The notes beneath the pieces were generated by a model, which ran no database searches, had not been told where the DNA came from, and was given only the letters and a program-made list of their open reading frames with translations. Below, piece by piece: positions 54,588-64,000 of a DNA stretch of 64,000 nt. A program made the position numbers and the translations under genes. This DNA is from Neoarius graeffei (taxonomy: Eukaryota > Chordata > Actinopteri > Siluriformes > Ariidae). The stretch is taken from NCBI RefSeq assembly GCF_027579695.1, contig NC_083571.1:72892279-72956278 (forward strand), written 5' to 3'. Each line of letters begins with the position of its first letter. The first letter of the stretch is position 1.

Positions 54588-56455
54588 CCCACTTTACACG
54601 GGGACAGTCTGAAACAAAAACGCAAAAGTCCGTTTTCGTTCTCACTTTTTTCCGCGTCTACACGACCGTTTTCAAGGAGGAAATCTGCGTCTATACGGTG
54701 ACGCATAAATGTGTGGAATTCAATTGGATGTTGTAATAGAGTGTGCCGAGCGGATGGAGTAGTCAGTCAGAATGATGAGCAAAACAAGGAAAATTCTTGT
54801 ACAAAAATAGTTTTCTTTTTATTCTTAAGCCGGCAGTTAACACAAACAGGACAAAAAAAAAACCACTGATGACAAAACCAACCAAAAAAAAAATTCTGGG
54901 ACAAAATGCCCACGCCTAGGCTACTCTGGCATTACTCACACAGAGCTCAAGTCATGTGTCCTCTCCCTGCAGAGGCCATCTCCCCCGAATGAACAGTGCA
55001 GCGCATATTTAAAAGACTACGTCACAGTCTTGACACAATTAAAATCAATCAACACATCTAGACAGATTTTAACAGTTCTAAACATTTTCACTGCATGCAT
55101 TACACTCCTACAACAATGTGCAGACCTTAAATATTACAACAAACACTTACGTAAGATTTTTAGACCATTTCTCTCCGCTCTAATGAGCTGCTTTCCCGCG
55201 CATCGCGGAAGAAACCTTGAAAAGCGCTTTCAGACCTGCGTTCTGGTTTGGTCCCGCACCCGGAAGACTACAGCAGGTAAATGGCTACAAACATTTCTGG
55301 CTGATGTTAGATAAACTCTAGCAGAAAAGGATTCAGATGTTAAACGTGCGCACTTAATGAATCTTTACACGCTATTGTTTATAGTGAAAACTAATAAATG
55401 CTTGCGCTGTTTAAACCTGTGTCGCGTCTTTTACTATGAACACATCTACCAAACATTTCAGGTTTACATATCTAAAAGATGTAACAAATGTACCCGTAAC
55501 AAAACATACTTGTAAAGCCCCCATTACCAAACCCACAACAAACATACAACACAGATTGTATTTGGAATGTCTTTGCAACTGTGGTTTAGTCCATTGCACT
55601 TGACCATTGAAACATGACCAGCGGGAGGAACCGCTGTTTAGTGACAGACGCATTGCGCTGTGTCACAGATGTGCATGCCAGGCGGCTAGGTGGTGCTGTG
55701 AAAGACCTCCGCTATGTTTGCACGCATGCGCAACGTCTTCCGTCTTGTCTGATCTGCACATCTGCGCTGCGAAAACTTCGACTACTCTGGCTATGGTAAG
55801 AAAGTAAGTAAAAAAGTAAGAGCATACTATACCCGCCTCTGTTCATTAACGGTATAGATGTTCGAAGGACTCCTGGACGTTTATTAAAGCTGCCAGAGCA
55901 GCTTGAAGGTCCGTTGGATCGATGTAATCAGACGTGCTCTTACTTTTTTACTTACTTTCTTACTTCCCGGGCTGGCATGTACAGTATATGACATATGTAT
56001 GACGTAAACGCGTACCCGACGTGAGCAGATCCGAGCAGAGTTTCGTGTATTGGGTAGTTTAGACGGATATGCAACGGGGGCTGTTTTTAACTTATCCACT
56101 CTGGAAGGCGTTTTCAATTTTTTCCGTATAGGTGCATAGAAATTCTTGTAATTCGTAATTCTTCTTCTTCCGGGTTTACGGTGTTTACAGATGCCAGCGT
56201 GCTTGCGGGGCGTGTGTGGGCATGTGAGGACACTCCTCCTCACCAATCAGTGCACAGGGGAGTGTCTCCTCACGCCCTTAGCCCCACTCGGCTCGGTTTG
56301 GCTCGCTTCAGCCCTACTCCAAAACCGTGTGAGTTTTGGGGGCTGAGCAGGGCTGAAGCGAGCTGAGTCGTGCTGCTCTAAGGTAGTCGAAACGTGAGCC
56401 GTGTCGGGCTGAAGTGAGCTGAAGTGAGCTGAAAAAGGGTAGTGGAAAAGGGCCA
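54588..56455. other. Right arm of the MITE block; no gene
   Basis: Harbinger-type motifs (GTTTACACGG, CCGTATA), a 29-bp inverted repeat at 55796-55963 and a GAGCTGAAGTGAGCTGAA repeat near the right edge. No coding sequence recognised. Confidence 0.5.
55796..55963. repeat. 168-bp hairpin element with 29-bp perfect inverted repeats
   Basis: The left arm 55796-55824, rich in GTAAG, is exactly complementary to 55935-55963. The spacer is unique here. It may be a small fold-back element. Confidence 0.75.
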
Positions 56456-56535
56456 TAAGGTGCACAGTCCTGAGGTGAGGTGAATGTGTTGTGTTTCACA
56501 TTATGGAGTGAGGTATTGCACATTATAAAAGTATT

Positions 56536-57002
56536 GCACATAGAGAGTCCCTTATAAAGTACTGCACATTATAAATTACTGCACGAGGAGAGTCACGTAG
56601 TAAAATAAATAGACTATAAGGTCAGAGCATATCCAAGTTCAGGGCGGTTATGGCTTTTGGAAAGAAGCTGTTTTTGAATCGGTTTGTCTTTGTCCTGATG
56701 CACCTGTAGCGCCTCCCTGAGGGCAACAGGTCGAACAGATCAAAGCCAGGGTGGGAGCTGTCCTTGATAATTTTTTTAGCTCTGCCTTAGCAGAGACTTA
56801 GCAGAGACTGTGAGACTTGGCCCCCACTTCTCCTCCACCTGCACGTTGAGCACATAGAGAGTCCCTTATAAAGTACTGCACATTATAAATTACTGCACGA
56901 GGAGAGTCACGTAGTAAAATAAATAGACTATAAGGTCAGAGCATATCCAAGTTCAGGGCGGTTATGGCTTTTGGAAAGAAGCTGTTTTTGAATCGGTTTG
57001 TC
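56536..57002 (-). repeat. 153-bp direct duplication in the LINE 3' region
   Basis: 56536-56688 and 56850-57002 read the same base for base by eye (starting GCACATAGAGAGTCCCTTAT and ending GAATCGGTTTGTC), with 161 bp between. The second copy runs directly into the inverted duplication. Confidence 0.88.
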
Positions 57003-57009
57003 CACAATC

Positions 57010-57397
57010 GGCTCTCCACAGGGCTGTGTGCTGAGCCCCCTCCTGTACTGCCTCTACACCCACGACTGTAGTTCGACCCACAACAACAACCTCGTCGTCA
57101 AGTTTGCTGACGACACCACAGTGGTCGGACTCATCTCAAAGGGAGACGAGGCAGCCTACAGAGAGGAGGTCCTGAAGTTGGCAGCCTGGTGTTCAGAGCG
57201 AGGTTATTTTCTGAACACCAGGCTGCCAACTTCAGGACCTCCTCTCTGTAGGCTGCCTCGTCTCCCTTTGAGATGAGTCTGACCACTGTGGTGTCATCAG
57301 CAAACTTGACGACGAGGTTGTTGTTGTGGGTCGAACTACAGTCGTGGGTGTAGAGGCAGTACAGGAGGGGGCTCAGCACACAGCCCTGTGGAGAGCC
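57010..57397. repeat. 187-bp near-perfect inverted duplication with 14-bp loop
   Basis: Arms 57010-57196 and 57211-57397 cover the [13 protein letters not shown] to LAAWCSE part of RT, with no length difference and two mismatches seen by eye. The right arm is in LINE orientation; the left arm is the extra inverted copy. Confidence 0.9.
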
Positions 57398-58836
57398 GGT
57401 GCTCAACGTGCGGGTGGAGAAGTGCGGGCCAAGTCTCACAGTCTGGGGCCAGTTAGTAAGAAAGTCCTTTAACCAGGCACATGTGAGAGGGGGGAGGCCG
57501 AGAGTGTCCAGTTTTCTAATAAGGATGTCCTGGATTATTGTATTAAAAGCTGAACTGTAATCCACAAAGAGTATGCGGACATAGCTCTGCTGCTGCTCCA
57601 GGTGATTTAGCGCAGAGTGGAGAGCTACGGCGATGGCGTCCTCTGTGGAGCTGTTTGTGCGATATGTGAACTGGTCGGGGTCGAAGTCTGGAGGGAGGTG
57701 GTCCTTGATGTGCTGAAGAACTAGTCTCTCGAAGCACTTCATGATTACCGGGGTGAGGGCCACAGGACGGTAATCATTCAGGCTGGTGACGGGAGACTTC
57801 TTCGGCACTGGGATTATCGTTGCAGATTTTAGGCAGGGCGGGATGACTGCCTGAGCCAGGGAGAGGTTAAAGATCCTGGTGAAGGTAGGGGCGAGCTGGT
57901 GGGCGCATGCTCTGAGCACCTTACCAGGTACACCATCTGGGCTGGCAGCTTTCTTGGGGTTCACTGCCAGGAGCACCTATCTGACATCGTGCTCCTGTAC
58001 AGTGAAAGGAGTGGTGTAGGAACTGTGTGGTGGTGGGGACAGGGCAGGAGCAGATGAGTGCTGCTGAGATGTTTCAAAGCGAGTAAAGAAGCGATTTAGC
58101 TCCTCTGCTAGCGGCGCACTCCAGTCTCCTGTTGGCACATCACAGTCTCTGAAGTTTGTGATGTCCTGAATGCCCTGCCACACCTCCCGTGTGTTGTTGC
58201 TGGACAGGTGTGACTCTATGCACAGCCTGTGGTCCACCTTGGCTTTATTTATTCCTGTTTTCAGATCAGCTCGAGCAGCTCTGTACAGAGCTCTATCACC
58301 TGACCTGAAGGCAGCATCGCGAGCCCTGAGGAGTGAGCGGACCTGGCTGGTCATCCAGGGTTTCTGGTTTGGGAAGACCCGGATGTTTTTATCCACCATC
58401 ACATTCCCAATGCAGAACTTGATATAGTCCAGCACCGTTCCTGTGAATGTCCCCAGCTCCTGGTGTACAAATAATCTCAATCTGTCTGTTTGAAGCAGTT
58501 CTGTAGTTTGGAGAGTACGTTGTCAGGCCAGGTTGTGATAGTCCTTGTGGTGGGCCTGGCTCTGCGTCTGAGGGGGGTGTAGGCTGGGGAGAGCAGGAGG
58601 GAAAGATGGTCAGACTGGCTGAGGTGGGGGAGGGATATGGCTCTGTACGCATGCTTGATGTTGGAGTAAACATGATCCAGAGTGTTCTCCCCTCTAGTAG
58701 AACACTTAACATGTTGGTAAGACTTCGGCAGTACAGTCTTCAAGTTGGCCTTATTAAAGTCTCCTGCTATTATGTGAACACCGTCAGGGTGAGTCCACTG
58801 CTGTTTGTTAACGGTGTTCGGCAGGAGAGAGAGCAC
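57211..58836 (-). pseudogene. LINE ORF2: endonuclease and reverse transcriptase (L2-like)
   Basis: 58477-58836 encodes the end of an AP-type endonuclease (VHIIAGDFNKANLKTVLP, NTLDHVYSNI, PHLSQSDHLSLLL, with the catalytic Asp and His). 57977-58480 is the linker (KPWMTSQVRSLLRARDAAFR). 57131-57976 is RT ([77 protein letters not shown]). Each junction changes frame or has a stop, so it is inactive. The residues after ENNLALNT come from the inverted copy. Function: target-primed reverse transcription. Confidence 0.88.
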
Positions 58837-59239
58837 TGTGTTTACACTGTTTAGAAGTTGTTTGCATTGTTGTTCGATTTACAAATAGTATACTGGTCTT
58901 TAGCTGCATATTTTTATTTTACAAGATAGACATCAAGTACATTTTACATTTTGGGCGGTTTTAAGTGCATTTTGGTGGGTTTTGAACATATTTTGGGCTG
59001 GAAAACGTCAGCAGTATCTGGCAACACTGCTTGTACTTGGTCCATCATGATCTGACATGGTTACACAAATGACCGATCATGTGTGAGATATAAATTATGT
59101 ATGGTAGAGATCCATAATTATAAAGATTAACTTGCACATCTCCATGCATGTAGTGACAGGAGCTGTCATATGTCTGTAAGCTTTTAAACTCAAAGAAATC
59201 GGAAAATCTCAGCATGTGAAATGCCGAAAAGCAGTTTGG

Positions 59240-60372
59240 GAAGAAGTTGAGTAGTCATCATCATATCTTGTCACTCCAACTCTGGATCCAGCGACAGGCT
59301 GTCTCGTTGGCCTCCCAGAGATCGCCATTTGAGCAGGTTGGACCAAGTTTGCAGTTATGTAGAAGGTGCTGTATGGTTTGGGGGTCTTCCCCACAGGGAG
59401 AGGCTGTACTTGTAGATTTACCCCATCTCAGCATGTTGTCACCGGTCCTAGCTACCTTGCATCTGGCTCTGTTGAGCATGATCCAGTCCCTCCTCGGTAG
59501 GTCTGCTCCCGGGGGGAAGTGTCTCGCTAGGGGGAGGTAATGACTCGTTGTTGTTTGAGTCATTCTCCTTCCACCTCTCCATCTTGAAGGTTTTTGGTGG
59601 TACTACACCTAGGTCTTGAATCGTCATGAAGCTGTGACGTGATCTCAGCCGTCGGGGGACCTCCTGATGTCCATGTAGTGGGTGTCTGGGGTCGTTCAGT
59701 TGCTTGTCATGCTCCATTCTCGCTTGAGCTTCTCGGCGTATATAAGGTGGGCAAATACCTGATAGTTTGTACAGTGTTGGCAAGGGAGTAGCTTTCAGGG
59801 TGCCTGTGTTGGTACGACAGGCTCTGTTGAGCTCTATGTCAATCTTGGAAGCATGGGCTGACCTCTCCCATACTGCAGCACAGTACTCAGCTATTGAATA
59901 GCACAGCACCAGCGTGGACTGCTTGAGGGTGTTGGGGTCAGCACCCCAGCTGGAGTTGGCAAGGTTGTCAAGAAGGTTGTTGCAGGTGGATACTTTCCTC
60001 TGGAGCTTAGCAACATGCTCTTTGAAGGACAAGGTCCTATCGAGGGTGACACCAAGGTACACCAGGTAGGGTGTGTTCTCTAGTTCTTTCCCTTCCCACA
60101 TGATTCTAAGTTTCCTAGATGCAGCTTGGTTGTTTAGGTGGAAGGTGCAGACCTGGGTCTTGCCTGGGTTAGTGTTCAGGAACCATGATCTGTAGTATCC
60201 CGTTAGTGTCTTCAGGGCATCTGTGGGACATTTTTCGATGATCTCAAAACCTCTTGCCTGGGTAGCCAGGCAGAGGTCATCTGCATAGATGAACCTTCGG
60301 ATGTTGTTGAAGGCAGGCTGGTCATTTGTGTAAATTTTGAAGAGCACTGGGGCTAATACTGACCCCTGTCAG
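59240..60372 (-). pseudogene. LINE reverse transcriptase 3' half of the I/Jockey-like group
   Basis: A frame at 59448-60347, extended to 60372 by QGSVLAPVLFKIYTN, has FIYADDLCLATQ (catalytic ADD), LNTNPGKTQVCTFHLN and LVYLGVTLDRTLSFKEHV. The C-terminus continues in another frame at 59261-59563 (LNRARCKVARTGDNML, CGEDPQTIQHLLHNC). It is cut off at the catalytic block by the hAT end at 60373. The family differs from the other LINEs here; the clade is tentative. Confidence 0.8.
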
Positions 60373-61400
60373 GGCTTGACATTAGCACTTGCCCAATGGC
60401 CCGGCGGTGTTTTTTACGCCTTTCGGGCCAGTTCGGGCCACTAAATTTGGCCAAACAGTGGCCCGGGCGGGCCAGTACGTTTTCGATACAAATTAACAAA
60501 TTTTATTACTCATATTTTACCCAGAATTGTAAAGAAATTGTTCGTAAAATGCACCTTTTCGATACGAGGTCTTTCACCTTTGTTTACGTCACGCTCCACT
60601 CCGTGGCAGGAGTGTGTCATCTTTGTGCATCTTCAGAGATGTTCGGCGCTGTTTGGAAGCGTCATTTTGGTCGCGCGCCAGATCGAGGAGAGAAGGGCTG
60701 AGTTTACCAAAGTCTCAGATGACCATCGGGACACGCTTAGTGACACCATGGCAGCAGGATGTGCACGCATTCAGGGCTCGACATTAACAGTTGTCCGCTT
60801 GTCCGGGACAAGTGATACTTAATGTCGGACAAGTTCATCGTCTCCGTTACTTGTCCGATCGGACAAGTGCCAAAATACGCCGATATTCGGGTTACATATC
60901 AAATTTATCAGTTTATTCACATGATTTCCAAAGCGTCTCACTCGACATATTGTTTTGATGAGTCGCCAGATGTTTCTATTTGGAAAGAGCGATGTGTGCA
61001 TGCGCAATATTCCACTTGCAAAACCGGCCAAAACTGCTTCGTGTATTTGAGCTGAAAAGTAAACGGTCGTTTATGATTGGTTTTAATCGTATCATACACG
61101 TGGATTTGTTGACATTTCTGTTGGCGGGATCATTATTCAACTGTATATTTACGTTGAGTGTGTGGTAATTTCCAAATCTTTGAATTGTTGTTGATGGTGT
61201 TCATTATATAGCCGAGTGTGTGTGGCGGGGTGTGCTGGGCTTGGCATGTGCGCCTGCATGCGTGTACCGTAGATTGACAGGGAGTGAGGTAGGAGTGGGG
61301 AAAGTCATCTATGAAATACCAAGCTGTCAAATGGCTGCTAATTAGGTTACCGGCTGTATTAATTAACTAATTAGTAATGGGAGTTTAGGAATTTGAAACA
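60373..61400 (+). mobile_element. Two hAT 5'-end fragments
   Basis: CAGGGCTTGACATTAGCACT at 60373 and CAGGGCTCGACATTAACAGT at 60774 are related hAT termini facing the same way. No right-hand termini or duplications were found, so limits are open. No transposase recognised. Confidence 0.5.
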
Positions 61401-61546
61401 GGGCTCTATAATTTAGATATAAATTATGGATTATTTGAAATTATATTTTTTGACCATTAAATACCATACAGGAGCCACACTGAATAATTAGACAACAACA
61501 ATTAATCAGTGGAGGATATATATTCAAAATTAATAATTTAAAAATG

Positions 61547-61583
<37 letters not shown>

Positions 61584-61590
61584 TGAATAA
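61401..61590. other. AT-rich stretch with (TA)n
   Basis: No gene. A (TA)n run at about 61552-61580 ends shortly before the LINE sequence. Confidence 0.5.
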
Positions 61591-64000
61591 AGGGGCGCCC
61601 AGGAAGTACAACTCACTCTCCATACCAGAGGCACTCGAAACTGCCAAACAGAAGACACCAAGGAAGGAGAGGCCAGGAGAATAAACAAGCTGTTCTCCAC
61701 TGAACCAGCCAAGGTGTACTCTCAATGGCAGGGGAACAACAACCGGTCAGACCCACCAAGAGCTGAGGTGGAAAAATACTGGAAAGACATATGGGAAAGA
61801 AAGGCATCACACAACACCGATGCCCAATGGTTAGTGGACCTAAGAGCTGACCACAGCAACCTCCCAGAACAAGAACCAGTAACCATCTCAATGGCAGACG
61901 TCCAAGAAAGAGTGTCAAAGATGAAGAGCTGGACAGCACCAGGCCCCGATATGATCCATACGTACTGGCTGAAGAAGCTAACTGCACTCCATGAACGCCT
62001 AGCAGCACAGATGAACCAGCTGCTGAGGGATGGAACCCACCCAGAATGGCTAACCCAAGGCAGGACAGTCCTAATCATGAAGGACCCCCAGAAGGGACCC
62101 ATCCCATCCAACTACCGGCCAATTACCTGTCTCTGCACAACATGGAAGGCCCTGTCAGGCATCATTGCGGCAAAAATGAGTAAGCATGTGGCTCAATACA
62201 TGAGCGAGGCACAGAAAGGAATTGGCAGTAACACCAGAGGAGCCAAGCACCAGCTACTGGCCGATAGAACAGTCGCCCGAGACTGTAAGAAGAGACAGAC
62301 CAACCTGTGCACTGCCTGGATTGACTACAAGAAAGCCTACGACTCAATGCCACACACATGGATACTGGAATGTCTGGAACTGTATAAGATCAACAGGAAC
62401 CTAAGGACCTTCATACAGAACTCAATGGAAATGTGGAAGACAACCCTAGAGGCCAACTCAAAACCCATTGCCCAAGTCAACATCAAGTGCGGCATATACC
62501 AAGGAGATGCGCTATCACCACTGCTGTTCTGCATAGGCCTGAACCCCCTCAGTCAGATCATCACGAAGAGCGGCTACGGGTACCGATTCCGTAGTGGGGC
62601 AACAATCAGCCACCTGCTCTACATGGATGACATCAAGCTGTATGCCAGGAACGAGCGAGAAATAGACTCGCTGATCCACACCACCCGGATCTACAGCGAT
62701 GACATAGGGATGTCATTCGGATTGGACAAGTGTGGCCGGATGGTCTCAAAGAGAGGCAAGATGATCCGGACTGAAGGGATTGACCTACCAGAGGGCAACA
62801 TAGGTGATATCCAAGACAGCTACAAGTACCTTGGCATCCCACAGGCTAATGGAAACCATGAAGAGGCCACAAGGAAGTCAACCACAGCCAAATACCTCCA
62901 GAGAGTAAGGCAGGTCCTGAAAAGTCAGCTGAATGGTAAAAACAAGGTCCAAGCCATCAACATGTACGCACTACCAGTCATCAGATACCCCGCTGGTATC
63001 ATAAACTGGCCAAAGGAGGAGATAGAAGCCACAGATATCAAGACTAGAAAGCTCCTCACCATGCATGGAGGGTTCCACCCCAAGTCCAGCACCCTGAGAC
63101 TATACACTAAGCGGAAAGAGGGAGGCCGAGGGCTAGTGAGCGTCAAGACCACGGTCCAGGATGAAACATCGAAAATCCGAGAATACATCAGAAAGATGGC
63201 CCCAAAGGATGAACTGCTAAGTGAATGTCTCAGGCAGCAGAACCCTGAAGAGAGTGCAGAGGAGGAGGAGGAACAGACAACCTGGAGAGACAAACCCCTA
63301 CATGGCATGTACCACCGTCAGATAGAGGAAGTGGCTGATATCAAGAAATCCTACCAGTGGCTGGATAATGCAGGACTGACAGACAGCACAGAGGCACTAA
63401 TCATGGCAGCACAAGAACAGGCCATAAGCACAAGAGCCATAGAGGCCAGGATCTACCAGAGTAGATCAGACCCAAGATGCAGACTGTGCAAAGAAGCCCC
63501 TGAAACAGTCCAGCACATAGTAGCAGGGTGTAAGATGCTAGCTGGATCAGCGTACATGGAGAGGCACAACCAAGTGGCTGGGATAGTATACAGGAACATC
63601 TGCAACCAGTATGGAATAGAAATACCCAAGTCCCAATGGGCCATACCACAGAAGGTGGCTGAGAACAACAGGGCCAAGATTCTGTGGGACTTCAGCTTCC
63701 AGACTGACAAACAGATCCTGGCTAACCAACCGGACATAGTGGTGGTGGACAAAGAGCAGAAGAGGGTGGTGGTGATAGATGTGGCGATCCCAGCTGACGC
63801 CAACATCAGGAAGAAGGAACATGAGAAACTTGAGAAGTATCAAGGGTTGAAAGAGCAGCTGGAACGGATGTGGAAGGTCAAGGGTTGCGTGGTCCCCGTG
63901 GTAGTGGGGGCACTTGGGGCAGTAACCCCCAAACTGGGAGAGTGGCTCCAGCAAATCCCAGGAACAACATCTGAAGCCTCAGTCCAGAAGAGCGCAGTCC
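61591..64000 (+). CDS. R4/Dong (Rex6-like) LINE polyprotein, open past the window end
   Basis: After TAA at 61588-61590 the frame has no stop through 63999, about 803 codons. RT motifs are KMKSWTAPGPDMIHTYWLKK, SNYRPITCLCTTWKALSG, TAWIDYKKAYDSMPH, CGIYQGDALSPLLFC and catalytic LLYMDDIKLYA near residue 345. Further on is a zinc knuckle (CRLCKEAPETVQHIVAGC) near 630 and a PD-(D/E)xK restriction-like endonuclease (QPDIVVVD, VVVIDVAIPAD, KKEHEKLEKYQGLKEQL) near 713-745. Such enzymes nick the target and reverse-transcribe in place. The first ~30 codons look out of frame: SLSIPEALETAKQ lies in another frame up to about 61685, so a 5' frameshift is likely. 5'-truncated at the (TA)n. Confidence 0.9.

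Larger units (their letters stand above)
43537..56455. mobile_element. TAA-flanked block of MITE arms holding the inner nest
   Basis: TAA precedes 43537 and follows 56455 (56456-56458), where the LINE resumes. The left edge is GGGCCCGTTTACACGAGGAC and the right edge AGTGGAAAAGGGCCA. A second arm (GGCCCACTTTACACGGGGAC) is at 54586 and a further one with AGGCCAATTTATGCT at about 43633. Internal limits of these MITEs are uncertain. Confidence 0.5.
56459..58850 (-). mobile_element. L2-like LINE with endonuclease and RT, rearranged
   Basis: 5'-truncated minus-strand LINE. From 58836 it encodes an endonuclease end, a linker and RT down to about 57211. Its C-terminal segment (the DLFDLLPSGRRYR region) is at about 56640-56790. 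The middle is replaced by an inverted duplication and a direct duplication. The LINE continues across the MITE block at 42721-42836. Confidence 0.85.
38567..59029 (+). mobile_element. Outer hAT element of the nest (20.5 kb with insertions), duplication CTTGTACT
   Basis: Left terminus CAGTGTTGCCAGATTGGGCG and right terminus CAGTATCTGGCAACACTG are inverted, with GGGCGGTTT-type subterminal sequence on both sides. CTTGTACT flanks the whole span exactly (38559-38566 and 59030-59037). A BED-finger exon of its own transposase survives near 40022-40318. All other elements between 38878 and 58850 are later insertions. Confidence 0.85.

Noticed and set aside
61441-63954. Many minus-strand frames of 60-135 codons at the right end
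   Set aside because: They are shadows of the open plus-strand LINE frame from 61591, which has RT and endonuclease motifs.

Overview
The window is teleost fish nuclear DNA. It holds one host gene, a five-exon tachykinin NK3-type receptor (tacr3, plus strand, 13212-31916, 392 codons plus stop). Almost everything else is transposable elements and microsatellites. A fish is indicated by dense hAT and Tc1-like DNA transposons, a tRNA-derived SINE with (GAGAT)n, (TGGA)n or (ATTC)n tails, L2/Rex-like and R4/Dong-like LINEs, a BEL/Pao element and a Ty3/gypsy element with the Gmr1-type pol order. I cannot name the species.

Layout. 1-13000: a LINE 3' end, SINEs, a decayed minus-strand Gmr1-like gypsy element (2272-7133), a LINE fragment with a restriction-like endonuclease domain (about 7140-8340), a further LTR fragment, a tRNA-derived SINE and a non-autonomous Tc1-like element carrying a SINE. 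13000-32000: tacr3. Its introns are swollen by SINEs, at least five hAT elements with perfect 8-bp target duplications (three in an old tandem repeat in intron 3, two in intron 4), and a LINE whose (TCTAA)n tail stops 12 nt before the last coding exon. 32000-38558: more SINEs, a TTAA-flanked MITE and another hAT.

38567-59029 is a nest of transposons inside one hAT element, which is bounded by matching termini and the 8-bp duplication CTTGTACT. It contains, from outside in, a second hAT, an L2-like LINE split into segments, a Tc1 transposon with a decayed DD34E transposase, TAA-flanked MITEs, a third hAT of 10.4 kb (duplication TGCAGAGG), a Tc1-like MITE carrying another MITE, and a nearly intact BEL/Pao retrotransposon (45496-53696, duplication TACAT). 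The BEL element has a SINE in one LTR, and its 2000-codon frame is broken by a single TGA. 59038-64000: a second LINE type on the minus strand, hAT fragments, and a plus-strand R4/Dong-type LINE whose frame stays open from 61591 past the window end.

The elements share no pathway. The nesting gives relative ages, with the SINE copies and BEL among the youngest. The clearest possible effect on the host gene is at the tacr3 exon 5 acceptor, where LINE tail DNA now sits in the place of the branch point and pyrimidine tract.
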